Part shown: positions 1 through 6,458 of the stretch, piece after piece
Layout: every line of letters starts with the position of its first letter
How positions within the stretch are numbered: the stretch's first letter is position 1
Origin: an uncultured Sutterella sp.
Lineage (GTDB): Bacteria > Pseudomonadota > Gammaproteobacteria > Burkholderiales > Burkholderiaceae_F
Assembly (NCBI GenBank): GCA_937906995.1
Contig: CALESB010000042.1
Coordinates: 1-14,516 of the forward strand
Direction: 5' to 3'
Length of the DNA stretch: 14,516 nucleotides
Translations under genes and position numbers: made by a program
Notes under the pieces: generated by a model
The model's input: only the letters and a program-made list of their open reading frames with translations
Told to the model about the DNA's origin: nothing
Databases searched by the model: none

Positions 1-27
1 AGGACATTGTCTGGCTCCCCATTTAAA

Positions 28-55
28 AAGCCTTGAAGGTTACCCTTCAAGGCTT
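28..55 (-). terminator. Rho-independent terminator, minus strand
   Basis: A 12-bp perfect stem (28-39 with 44-55) closes a TTAC loop. Read on the minus strand it is followed by a run of five T, then AAAT. On the plus strand the tail is only TTATTCG, so minus-strand use is more likely. The nearest minus-strand gene (the MFS transporter) already has its own terminator at 420-445. What this one ends is therefore unclear: it could be an unseen transcript between 56 and 419. It might also serve weakly a plus-strand gene ending before base 1. Confidence 0.7.
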
Positions 56-419
56 ATTCGTATTCGCCACTTGAATAAATACGAACACTTCTTCTTAGAT
101 CAAACTCAATTAATCCGTTTAATCATCTTAGTGCTTTCTCTGAGCGTGGGTTAACTTTCAAAGTAACGCACAAGCATCATTCCAAAATCACCAATCAAGA
201 AACGATATAAAAGTGCATCAAAGCTCTTGCTTAGCATGCGTAAGGTTAGCGCAGGATAGTTAGATTCTTGAATTCCTTGATCCCAATGAGCGGACCACAA
301 CCACTTTTATGATGGCTCTTGAAATGATAGGTTGTGAATAACGCTATCCTCTAACGAAGGGCTTTTAGTTTTTTTTGTTTGAATGATTCAATGCACAGCT
401 TTGACTTTAAGTATAGAAA
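56..419. other. Gene-poor intergenic stretch with possible decayed reading frame
   Basis: No gene with a start codon and ribosome binding site is visible. On the minus strand one frame is open from 306 down to a TAA at 151-153. Its last 28 codons start from an ATG at 235-237, and the predicted peptide ends in GDFGMMLVRYFES. The same frame continues upstream beyond a single TAA at 307-309 for about 28 more codons, but without an ATG. This could be a broken gene or chance. A short inverted repeat (AGGATAG near 251, CTATCCT near 344) is also present. No tRNA or other RNA gene was recognised. Confidence 0.3.
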
Positions 420-445
420 AAACCTCGGGTTGAGGCCCGAGGTTT
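420..445 (-). terminator. Rho-independent terminator of the MFS transporter gene
   Basis: A 10-bp stem (420-429 with 436-445) encloses the loop TTGAGG. On the minus strand it is followed by TTTT and then CTATAC. It lies six bases past the stop codon of the MFS gene, as expected for that gene's own terminator. Confidence 0.85.
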
Positions 446-451
446 GAGTGC

Positions 452-1672
452 TTAAGCATCCGCTTTAATGTTAATGCCTGAACCAGGCTCTGCATTTTTA
501 GGTCTAAGCGCGTATAGGACGGCGACCAATAGGATGAGCACCGCCCCGTGTGCCATCACAACAATGGAGTTACCCCAGTAAGTAGCCATTAGTCCACCAA
601 GGATGGGACCAGCTACTGAACCGATTTGTTGGAAGGCATAACTTAACCCATAGACCCGACCTCTTTCGTTAGGCAATGTATTTTCAGCAAATAACGCGTT
701 AATAGCAGGGAAGATACCAGCAAAGAAGATACCACCAACAAAGCGCCACGAAACGAAAGGTGTGATGGTGTCTGGAATGGCTTGAACAATACCGAAGATC
801 CCAGAGCCAAAGAGCGCAAGATACAAAGCCCAACGATAGCCAATATTAGTACCAGCACGGCCCCAAAGCGGAGCTGCAACAACACCTGATATACCAACCA
901 CAGAAAAGACAATACCGCTGACTAATACAATGTTATCCATTGAGCCCTGTAATTCAGCAATATAAAGTGGCAACACGGGTTGAACAAGCATCACTGCCAA
1001 TTGAACTACGGCAGCAGCCATCAACATTCTGAAGATGACTGGAACCTTCAACAGTTTCATAGAGCCACCGTCGCTCTTTTTATTGTGGTTTTGCTGAACC
1101 AATACAGAGCGGTCTTCCTTAATGAATAAGGCAATACCTAAGGCAATGACACCTAAAGCTGCACCAGCAAGGTAAAAGGAGGCTCTCATACCAAAGACCT
1201 CGGCTAAAACGCCACCGAAAAGCGGTCCTAAAACACCGCCAGCAGTCATTCCCCCTTGCATCAGACCTAGACACCACCCCATTTTCTCTTTAGGTGCAGC
1301 CGAGGTCATGATGGCTAAACAGGCAGGCCACAGACCTGCAGAGAAGCCTTGGAAACAACGCATTGCGAAGAGTTCCCAAGGGGTTTCTACCATCCCACCC
1401 CAGACGTAGCTGATGGCTAGACATGCTGCGGCCCTTAGGGCCATCATTTTACGACCTCGCTTATCGGCCATAGCGCCCCAAATCGGAGCCATAATGGCAC
1501 TAATGAGAAAGGTAGAAGAAAAGATAATCCCAGACCAGATATTAACTTCAGTGGCGGCAACCCCTAGCTCTTCAATGAGGTACATTGGAAGGAAGGGAAC
1601 AAGCATTGTGTAGCTTGCAGACATTAGCAATGAGGTAACCGTCAAAAACCAAACTAAAGCTTTCCATTGCAT
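452..1672 (-). CDS. MFS transporter, MdtG-like multidrug/proton antiporter
   Basis: A 406-residue inner-membrane protein of the major facilitator superfamily (DHA1 drug:H+ antiporter group) with about 12 hydrophobic segments and a central loop rich in charged and polar residues. Numbering from the upstream TTG, motif A reads GAMADKRGRK at about 68-77, and a motif C-like glycine-rich stretch ending in GVLGPLFGG lies at 142-156. The N-terminal phrases VPFLPMYLIEELGV, NIWSGIIFS and PIWGAMADKRGRK closely follow E. coli MdtG as remembered, so export of drugs or toxic compounds is likely; the substrate is unknown. The open frame extends to a TTG at 1676-1678. The GTGAG-type ribosome binding site is only two bases from that TTG but eight from the ATG at 1670-1672, so the ATG is preferred. 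It is monocistronic with its own terminator. No convincing promoter was seen. Confidence 0.88.
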   Translation of the reverse strand: MQWKALVWFLTVTSLLMSASYTMLVPFLPMYLIEELGVAATEVNIWSGIIFSSTFLISAIMAPIWGAMADKRGRKMMALRAAACLAISYVWGGMVETPWELFAMRCFQGFSAGLWPACLAIMTSAAPKEKMGWCLGLMQGGMTAGGVLGPLFGGVLAEVFGMRASFYLAGAALGVIALGIALFIKEDRSVLVQQNHNKKSDGGSMKLLKVPVIFRMLMAAAVVQLAVMLVQPVLPLYIAELQGSMDNIVLVSGIVFSVVGISGVVAAPLWGRAGTNIGYRWALYLALFGSGIFGIVQAIPDTITPFVSWRFVGGIFFAGIFPAINALFAENTLPNERGRVYGLSYAFQQIGSVAGPILGGLMATYWGNSIVVMAHGAVLILLVAVLYALRPKNAEPGSGINIKADA

Positions 1673-1778
1673 ACTCAATTCTCACTTTCTTATATTTCAA
1701 ATTTCAATTTCACTCTATTGTTCATCTTATTCTTAAAAGCAGCTTTCCTGTAATAGGACAACTACTAGCAAGAAAGCA

Positions 1779-1809
1779 AAACGCCACACTCCTAAGAAAT
1801 GTGGCGTTT
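1779..1809 (-). terminator. Rho-independent terminator of the carboxylesterase gene
   Basis: A 10-bp stem AAACGCCACA (1779-1788) pairs with 1800-1809 around an 11-base loop. The minus-strand tail is TTTTGCTTTCTT. It lies just past the stop codon of the esterase gene and would keep its transcript out of the MFS gene downstream. Confidence 0.8.
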
Positions 1810-1832
1810 GCCACTCAGACTAAAACTTATAC

Positions 1833-2552
1833 TTACAGTGAGTCACTTTCTTCTGTGACACTGACTTCTTCAGCAGTCTTAGGAGCATGAGTCATAATGA
1901 AATCACCAATGTCGTGGATTTCATCAGGGCAAAGCTCATGCATCATGGGGTACTCGTAAAATTCAATCGTTGCCCCCTTGGCATTAAGATGGCTGACTCC
2001 ATCACGAGCTTTAGCAATCGAAATCACGGTATCCAATGTACCGTGTGCGATAAATGTCGGTGTTTGTCGTGCGAGATCGGATAGCTCATCAAAACGAGGA
2101 TGGTTCGGCACATAACCAGACAACGCAATGATGCCTTGTAAAGGAATTGTTTGAGAGTAGCCTGTTAAGAGAGCAATCGCTGCACCTTGAGAAAATCCTC
2201 CCAACCAAATAGGCGTGTCGGGATTTTTCTTACGTTCGTCATCGATAATACTTTGCACGATTGCCATCGAGGCATTCATACCTTCGATATCCTCTTCGAT
2301 AACTTCACCCGGTTTGCATTGGAAAGTATCATTAAATAAGTCATACCAGCCAGGCATGCTCATTTTCATGACAGAAATGGTGCGAGTTGGAGCTGTTGGC
2401 AAAACAATATTTAAATTTTGGATTTCGCCAAATTGAGAGAGTTCTTGTTGAAATTCTTCAAAATCAGAGCCATCGACACCTAAGCCATGCAACCAAATTA
2501 ATGTCATGGGGTTTTGAGTGTCATCTAAGGCAGGTTGATATATGGTATCCAT
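1833..2552 (-). CDS. Carboxylesterase, alpha/beta hydrolase (EstB/phospholipase-carboxylesterase family)
   Basis: A 239-residue cytoplasmic serine hydrolase of the family that includes Pseudomonas carboxylesterase II and acyl-protein thioesterases; it probably cleaves short acyl or aryl esters. The oxyanion-hole strand reads WLHGLGVDG (20-28). The nucleophile elbow is GFSQG with Ser121, followed by Asp174 in HGTLDTV and His205 in MMHEL, which completes the catalytic triad. No signal peptide is seen, and the acidic tail after about residue 223 is probably disordered. The frame stays open upstream to 2756, but that extension overlaps the divergent phosphatase gene and has no family similarity. 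The ATG at 2550-2552 has GGA seven bases upstream and begins the conserved domain. It is divergent from the phosphatase gene. Confidence 0.9.
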   Translation of the reverse strand: MDTIYQPALDDTQNPMTLIWLHGLGVDGSDFEEFQQELSQFGEIQNLNIVLPTAPTRTISVMKMSMPGWYDLFNDTFQCKPGEVIEEDIEGMNASMAIVQSIIDDERKKNPDTPIWLGGFSQGAAIALLTGYSQTIPLQGIIALSGYVPNHPRFDELSDLARQTPTFIAHGTLDTVISIAKARDGVSHLNAKGATIEFYEYPMMHELCPDEIHDIGDFIMTHAPKTAEEVSVTEESDSL

Positions 2553-2579
2553 ATAGTGTCCGTTATTATTAAGCCCCAA

Positions 2580-2585
2580 ATTGTA
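2580..2585 (-). promoter_or_regulatory. Candidate -10 element for the carboxylesterase gene
   Basis: On the minus strand this reads TACAAT, one base from the sigma-70 consensus. It would give a short 5' leader of about 20 bases before the esterase ATG. No good -35 hexamer stands 16-18 bases upstream, so the call is tentative. Confidence 0.3.
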
Positions 2586-2710
2586 TGCAATTATCAAAAA
2601 ATTGCCATAAACGTAAATACTACTATTTGCTATTTTCCAATAAATCCTCACTTTTTCTCGTTCAAGCATAAAATATTTTGTTGGCGTAATTAACGCGCTG
2701 GGGGGATTCA

Positions 2711-3187
2711 ATGCAAAAGATTTTATTTGTTTGTACCGGCAATATTTGTCGATCACCTACAGCAGAGGCAGTCTTTAGAAAGCTTGTCGATAAGGCTGGG
2801 TTGGGTGATCAGTTTGAGATAGATTCTTGCGGTACACACGCTTATCACGTTGGAGAGGGAGCTGATCCACGCTCCTGGCGTTTTGCCAAAGAACGTGGCT
2901 ATGATTTGAGTAAGCATATCGCAAGAAAAATTACGCTAGCGGATTTCGAGCACTATGATTGGATCTTAGTTATGGATAAAACCCATCTCCGTGAACTCGA
3001 GGCGATAGCCCCAGTGGGTTTGCGCCATAAGATAGAGCTTTTCATGAGATTTTCAACTCATTCTGAGCAAACGATTATTCCTGACCCCTACTATGGTGGG
3101 GACGCTGGTTTTGTAAAAGTCATTGATTACTGCGAAGATGCCGCACAAGGCTTTTTAGCGTACCTTAAAAAGGCGCATCGCCTATAA
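2711..3187 (+). CDS. Low-molecular-weight protein tyrosine phosphatase
   Basis: A 158-residue cytoplasmic phosphatase. The P-loop CTGNICRS at residues 8-15 carries the nucleophile Cys8 and Arg14 of the CX5R signature. The general acid Asp125 lies in DPYYGG (125-130), and the length is typical of the family. These enzymes remove phosphate from tyrosine on proteins; in bacteria they often act on tyrosine kinases controlling polysaccharide export, but no such genes are near. The start ATG follows a G-run (GGGGGG) five bases upstream. The next gene begins 20 bases after its stop, so the two are probably cotranscribed. In Burkholderiales, as I remember, this gene lies directly before iscR-iscS; here a flavoprotein gene sits in between. 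Confidence 0.92.
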   Translation: MQKILFVCTGNICRSPTAEAVFRKLVDKAGLGDQFEIDSCGTHAYHVGEGADPRSWRFAKERGYDLSKHIARKITLADFEHYDWILVMDKTHLRELEAIAPVGLRHKIELFMRFSTHSEQTIIPDPYYGGDAGFVKVIDYCEDAAQGFLAYLKKAHRL

Positions 3188-3206
3188 GTATTAATTGGAG
3201 ATAATT

Positions 3207-3701
3207 ATGCATCATGCCATGAGACGTCACCTTCAAGCTCTGACTGAGAAGGAGGCTTATGAATTTCTTGAGGTTGCTTCTCATCTTGTATTGAGTTTCG
3301 TCGATTTGGATAATTCGCCCTATTGTGTGCCTGTTAATTTTGTTTTAGAAAATCGGACCATTTACGTCCATGGTGCTCCTATGGGGACGCGCTCACTGTT
3401 AATTCGTCATAATCCTAAGATTTCTGCTTGCGCTGTGATACAGGATCATATCGTTCCCGAAAAGTTAACGAGTTACTTTAAAAGTGTTGCTTTACAGGGT
3501 ACTGCGGCTATTGTGACCGATTATGACGAGAAACTAATGGCACTTATTTCACTGGCAAAAAAATACGCCCCAGAATTTGTTCAACAAGGTATACAAGAAG
3601 CTAAAGCACAACTTCAATATGTTGAAGTTGTTAAAATCAGCATTGACGAAATTCAAGCAAAGCAATCAATTGAATTAGTAAAAAAGGCAGAAAAACCCTA
3701 A
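3207..3701 (+). CDS. NimA-like pyridoxamine 5'-phosphate oxidase-fold flavin-binding protein
   Basis: A 164-residue protein of the split beta-barrel FMN-binding family that includes NimA (nitroimidazole resistance) proteins. Family phrases are MRRH near the start, LSFVDLDNSPYCVPVNFVLE (29-48), IYVHGAPMG (52-60), NPKISACAV (69-77) and VPEKLTSYFKSVALQGTA (83-100). His55 falls in the position of the conserved Nim histidine. The family binds flavin and may reduce small substrates; the true substrate is unknown, so nitroimidazole reduction should not be assumed. The frame can be read from a TTG at 3195, but that TTG is part of the sequence TTGGAG. The GGAG at 3197-3200 stands six bases before the ATG at 3207, which is therefore the start. 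It is probably cotranscribed with the phosphatase gene. Its stop codon lies inside the terminator stem. Confidence 0.85.
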   Translation: MHHAMRRHLQALTEKEAYEFLEVASHLVLSFVDLDNSPYCVPVNFVLENRTIYVHGAPMGTRSLLIRHNPKISACAVIQDHIVPEKLTSYFKSVALQGTAAIVTDYDEKLMALISLAKKYAPEFVQQGIQEAKAQLQYVEVVKISIDEIQAKQSIELVKKAEKP

Positions 3702-3741
3702 AGTCACTCTAAGGAAAAGACTGAAGTGACTTTAGTCTTTT
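3698..3741 (+). terminator. Rho-independent terminator after the NimA-like gene
   Basis: An 11-bp perfect stem CTAAAGTCACT (3698-3708) pairs with 3725-3735, followed by TCTTTTT and a further T-rich stretch. The left arm includes the TAA stop codon of the gene. It should separate the phosphatase/flavoprotein unit from the isc operon. Confidence 0.85.
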
Positions 3742-3812
3742 TAAATATTTTTTAATCTTTTGTGAATAATAAAAAACATAGTAATATCAAAGTGATATGA
3801 AGTATATTATGA

Positions 3813-3844
3813 AAAGGCTAAAGCAAATTACTTTAGCCTTTCTT
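3813..3844. terminator. Second hairpin before the isc operon, terminator or attenuator-like
   Basis: An 11-bp perfect stem AAAGGCTAAAG (3813-3823) pairs with 3831-3841 around a seven-base loop, CAAATTA. The plus-strand tail is TCTTGCG and the minus-strand tail TTTTCATAA, so it could work weakly in either direction. No gene lies between it and the terminator at 3698-3741. It may be a back-up terminator, or may end a very short transcript or leader. Confidence 0.55.
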
Positions 3845-3871
3845 GCGTTCAAGAATTCGAGTCGGTAATAT
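3843..3871 (+). promoter_or_regulatory. Candidate sigma-70 promoter of the isc operon
   Basis: TTGCGT (3843-3848) and TAATAT (3866-3871) are separated by 17 bases, which would start transcription near 3878, about 97 bases before iscS. The -35 touches the hairpin ending at 3841. No sequence resembling an IscR type 1 or type 2 site was recognised around it. A second weak pair, TTGTGA (3760-3765) and TAATAT (3782-3787), lies upstream of the hairpin. Confidence 0.35.
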
Positions 3872-3889
3872 CTACGACAGTTTGTGAAA

Positions 3890-3911
3890 TTTCAGGGTTA
3901 GACCCTAGAAA
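3890..3911 (+). promoter_or_regulatory. Imperfect inverted repeat in the iscS leader
   Basis: TTTC-AGGGT pairs with ACCCT-(A)-GAAA around the loop TAG, with one bulged A at 3907. It lies between the candidate promoter and the iscS ribosome binding site. It could be an RNA hairpin or a protein-binding site in the leader; there is no T-tract, so it is not a terminator. Confidence 0.35.
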
Positions 3912-3974
3912 CGGAAGAATGGCTTTCGCTATAGATTTCGGGTGAAATCAGCAGAGAGTCTGAAGGAAAAAGTC

Positions 3975-5183
3975 ATGAAAAAGCCTGTGTATTTGGACTA
4001 TGGTGCAACGACCCCGGTGGATCCGCGTGTTGTCGATAAAATGATTCCGTATTTGTATGAGAAGTTTGGCAATGCCGCTAGTAACTCTCATGCTTATGGT
4101 TGGGAAGCAAGCGCTGCTGTTGATGAGGCTCGTAGTCAAGTTGCTCAGATGATCAATGCCGATCCTCGTGAAATTGTTTGGACTTCTGGTGCTACTGAAG
4201 CTGACAATTTGGCAATTAAAGGTATAGCTCACTTCTATAAAGACAAGGGTAAGCATTTAATTACTGTGAAGACCGAGCACAAAGCAGTGCTTGACAGTAT
4301 GCGCCATTTGGAAACGGAAGGCTACGATGTGACGTATATGGACGTTTTGCCCAATGGTTTGCTAGATCTTGAGGCTTTGGAAGCGGCTATTCGTCCGGAC
4401 ACCATTTTAATTTCTGTTATGGCGGTTAATAACGAAATCGGTGTTGTTCAAGATTTGAATGCGATTGGCACGATGTGTCGTAAGCACGGCGTATTTTTCC
4501 ATGTTGATGCAACCCAAGGCATTGGCAAGTTGCACTTTGACATGACGAAGGATCCAATTGATTTGATGAGCATGTCTGGTCACAAGGTTTATGGTCCTAA
4601 GGGAATTGGCGCCTTGTACGTTCGTCGCAAACCTCGAGTTCGTTTAGAAGCCTTGATTCATGGCGGTGGTCATGAACGTGGTATGCGTTCTGGAACATTG
4701 GCAACTCACCAAATTGTTGGTATGGGTGAAGCCTATCGTCTGGCTCGTTTGGAAATGGATGAAGAAAATGCCCGTTTGAAGAAGTTGCGTGATAAGTTAT
4801 GGGCTGGTATCCAAGAGATTCCGGATGTGTATTTGAATGGTGATTGGGAACATCGCGTAGCAACGAATTTGAACGTTAGCTTTGCTTTTATTGAAGGCGA
4901 AAGCTTGATGTTGGCTCTGAAAGATATTGCGGTTTCTTCTGGCTCTGCTTGTACGTCAGCTAGCTTGGAACCCTCCTTTGTCTTGCGCGCGCTCGGCCGT
5001 GATGATGAGCTGGCCCACAGCTCAATTCGCTTTACACTTGGACGCTTTACGACGGAAGAAGACATTGATTTTGTGATTGCTCAATTAAAAGAAAAAGTCG
5101 CTAAACTTCGCGAAATGTCTCCGTTGTGGGAAATGCACCAAGAGGGTGTTGACCTCAATCAAGTGAAGTGGTCTGAACACTAG
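3975..5183 (+). CDS. iscS: Cysteine desulfurase IscS
   Basis: A 402-residue PLP enzyme that takes sulfur from cysteine as a persulfide and passes it to IscU and other acceptors. The start MKKPVYLDYGATTPVDPR matches the family. His102 lies in TEHKAV, the PLP lysine is Lys204 in SGHK, and the persulfide cysteine is Cys326 in SSGSACTSAS. The C-terminal SPLWEMHQEGVDLN is the segment that contacts IscU. Length is nearly that of E. coli IscS (404). An in-frame GTG at 3942 would add 11 residues, but AAGGA stands seven bases before the ATG at 3975, where family similarity begins. It is the first gene of the isc operon. The usual repressor gene iscR is absent upstream, where a NimA-like gene and two hairpins stand instead. 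Confidence 0.97.
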   Translation: MKKPVYLDYGATTPVDPRVVDKMIPYLYEKFGNAASNSHAYGWEASAAVDEARSQVAQMINADPREIVWTSGATEADNLAIKGIAHFYKDKGKHLITVKTEHKAVLDSMRHLETEGYDVTYMDVLPNGLLDLEALEAAIRPDTILISVMAVNNEIGVVQDLNAIGTMCRKHGVFFHVDATQGIGKLHFDMTKDPIDLMSMSGHKVYGPKGIGALYVRRKPRVRLEALIHGGGHERGMRSGTLATHQIVGMGEAYRLARLEMDEENARLKKLRDKLWAGIQEIPDVYLNGDWEHRVATNLNVSFAFIEGESLMLALKDIAVSSGSACTSASLEPSFVLRALGRDDELAHSSIRFTLGRFTTEEDIDFVIAQLKEKVAKLREMSPLWEMHQEGVDLNQVKWSEH

Positions 5184-5220
5184 ACCTAAGCAAAGAAGAT
5201 TTCTACGTTAGGAATAAATA

Positions 5221-5604
5221 ATGGAATATAGTGAAAAGTTGATGGACCACTACGAAAATCCTCGTAACGTGGGTACCTTGGATAAAAATGAAAAAGACGT
5301 TGGCACGGGCATGGTGGGTGCTCCGGCCTGTGGTGATGTGATGCGCTTGCAAATTAAGGTAAGCGACCAAGGTGTGATTGAAGATGCTAAGTTCAAAACC
5401 TACGGTTGTGGTTCGGCAATTGCTTCAAGCTCTTTGGTTACCGAATGGGTTAAGGGTAAAACACTTGATGAAGCAATGGCATTGTCTAACGAAGCGATTG
5501 CTGAAGAATTGGCTTTGCCCCCAGTGAAGATTCACTGCTCGATTTTAGCTGAAGACGCTATTAAGGCAGCCATCGAAGATTACCGTCAAAAGCAAGGGAA
5601 GTAA
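5221..5604 (+). CDS. iscU: Fe-S cluster scaffold protein IscU
   Basis: A 127-residue scaffold on which IscS-derived sulfur and iron are assembled into a [2Fe-2S] cluster. The cluster ligands Cys37, Cys63 and Cys106 and the nearby Asp39 (ACGD) are all present, with His105 beside Cys106. The chaperone recognition motif LPPVK at 99-103 is the site bound by HscA. Asp39 and His105 suggest normal assembly and release. AGGA stands seven bases before the ATG. It lies 37 bases after iscS and two bases before iscA, within the operon. Confidence 0.97.
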   Translation: MEYSEKLMDHYENPRNVGTLDKNEKDVGTGMVGAPACGDVMRLQIKVSDQGVIEDAKFKTYGCGSAIASSSLVTEWVKGKTLDEAMALSNEAIAEELALPPVKIHCSILAEDAIKAAIEDYRQKQGK

Positions 5605-5606
5605 TT

Positions 5607-5930
5607 ATGGCCGTTACTTTGACAGAAAATGCCGCTCGCCATGTCTCACAATACTTAACAAAGCGTGGTAAGGGGATTGGTCTTCGTTTGGGCGTTAAAA
5701 CGTCTGGCTGCTCTGGCATGGCTTATAAGTTAGAATTTGCCGATGTAGTCAATGACGATGACCAAGTGTGGGAATCTTTTGGTGTTAAAGTGATTGTTGA
5801 TGCCAAGAGTTTGCCTTACATCGATGGTACGGAATTGGATTACACCCGAGAAGGTCTTCAAGAAGGGTTTAAATTCCACAATCCAAATGAAAAGAGCCAC
5901 TGCGGCTGCGGTGAGTCTTTCCAAGTTTAG
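5607..5930 (+). CDS. iscA: A-type Fe-S cluster carrier IscA
   Basis: A 107-residue A-type carrier of the HesB family. The three conserved cysteines are Cys35 (SGCSG), Cys99 and Cys101 (HCGCGESF near the C-terminus). It receives or binds iron or a cluster and hands it to apoproteins; in E. coli it helps mature [4Fe-4S] proteins. Length equals that of E. coli IscA. It begins two bases after the iscU stop, so translation is probably coupled. Confidence 0.96.
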   Translation: MAVTLTENAARHVSQYLTKRGKGIGLRLGVKTSGCSGMAYKLEFADVVNDDDQVWESFGVKVIVDAKSLPYIDGTELDYTREGLQEGFKFHNPNEKSHCGCGESFQV

Positions 5931-5938
5931 GTTTTTTG

Positions 5939-6430
5939 ATGGCTCAAAAAGACTATTTTGAACTTTTAAATCAACCGCGTTCTTACGCGGTTGATTTTGT
6001 CTCGTTGGAAGAGACAAAAACGAAATTGTTAGCTCGCCTGCATCCTGACCGTTTTGTTAACGCTTCTGCTTTAGAAAAACGTATTGCTCAACAAATGACG
6101 GTTCAAGTCAACGAAGCTTATGCAACGTTGGCCGATGACTTAAAACGGGCTCAATACTTGTGTGCATTAAACGGTCTTGATGTTAATGCTCGCAAACCTA
6201 TGCCTGCTGAATTTTTAATGCGTCAAATGCAGTGGCATGAGGCACTTGAAGTTGCCAAAGAAAGCAATGATCAAGCTGTACTAGAAGAACTCAAAGACAA
6301 GGTCCATGAAGTTCGCGGGGAGTTAAAGGTTCAACTGACTCAGGCGTTCGACCAAGATAACAATCTTGATGTGGCCTATGAGCTTACTCGCGAATTTATG
6401 TTTATTGAGAAGGTTTCTTCTCAAATCTAA
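5939..6430 (+). CDS. hscB: Fe-S assembly co-chaperone HscB (J-protein)
   Basis: A 163-residue J-domain protein that brings IscU to HscA and stimulates its ATPase. The N-terminal J domain carries HPD at residues 35-37 (LARLHPDRF). The C-terminal helical part contains EFLMRQMQWHE (91-101), corresponding to the IscU-binding region. The frame is open from a TTG at 5936, but the adjacent ATG at 5939 is the normal start (MAQKDYFELL). The only upstream purine stretch is the AGG that overlaps the iscA stop codon. It lies eight bases after iscA. Confidence 0.95.
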   Translation: MAQKDYFELLNQPRSYAVDFVSLEETKTKLLARLHPDRFVNASALEKRIAQQMTVQVNEAYATLADDLKRAQYLCALNGLDVNARKPMPAEFLMRQMQWHEALEVAKESNDQAVLEELKDKVHEVRGELKVQLTQAFDQDNNLDVAYELTREFMFIEKVSSQI

Positions 6431-6458
6431 TAGAATCATCTTTTTAAAGAATCTCACT

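Noticed and set aside
2553..2756. N-terminal extension of the carboxylesterase frame to 307 residues
   Set aside because: It overlaps the divergent phosphatase gene, has no esterase similarity, and the ATG at 2550-2552 has a ribosome binding site and starts the conserved domain.
4597..5065. Two minus-strand frames opposite iscS
   Set aside because: Both are shadows of iscS with no recognisable protein features.
6366..6458. Extended start of hscA inside hscB
   Set aside because: The added residues translate the hscB 3' end out of frame; HscA homology begins exactly at MALLQIAEPG (6459).
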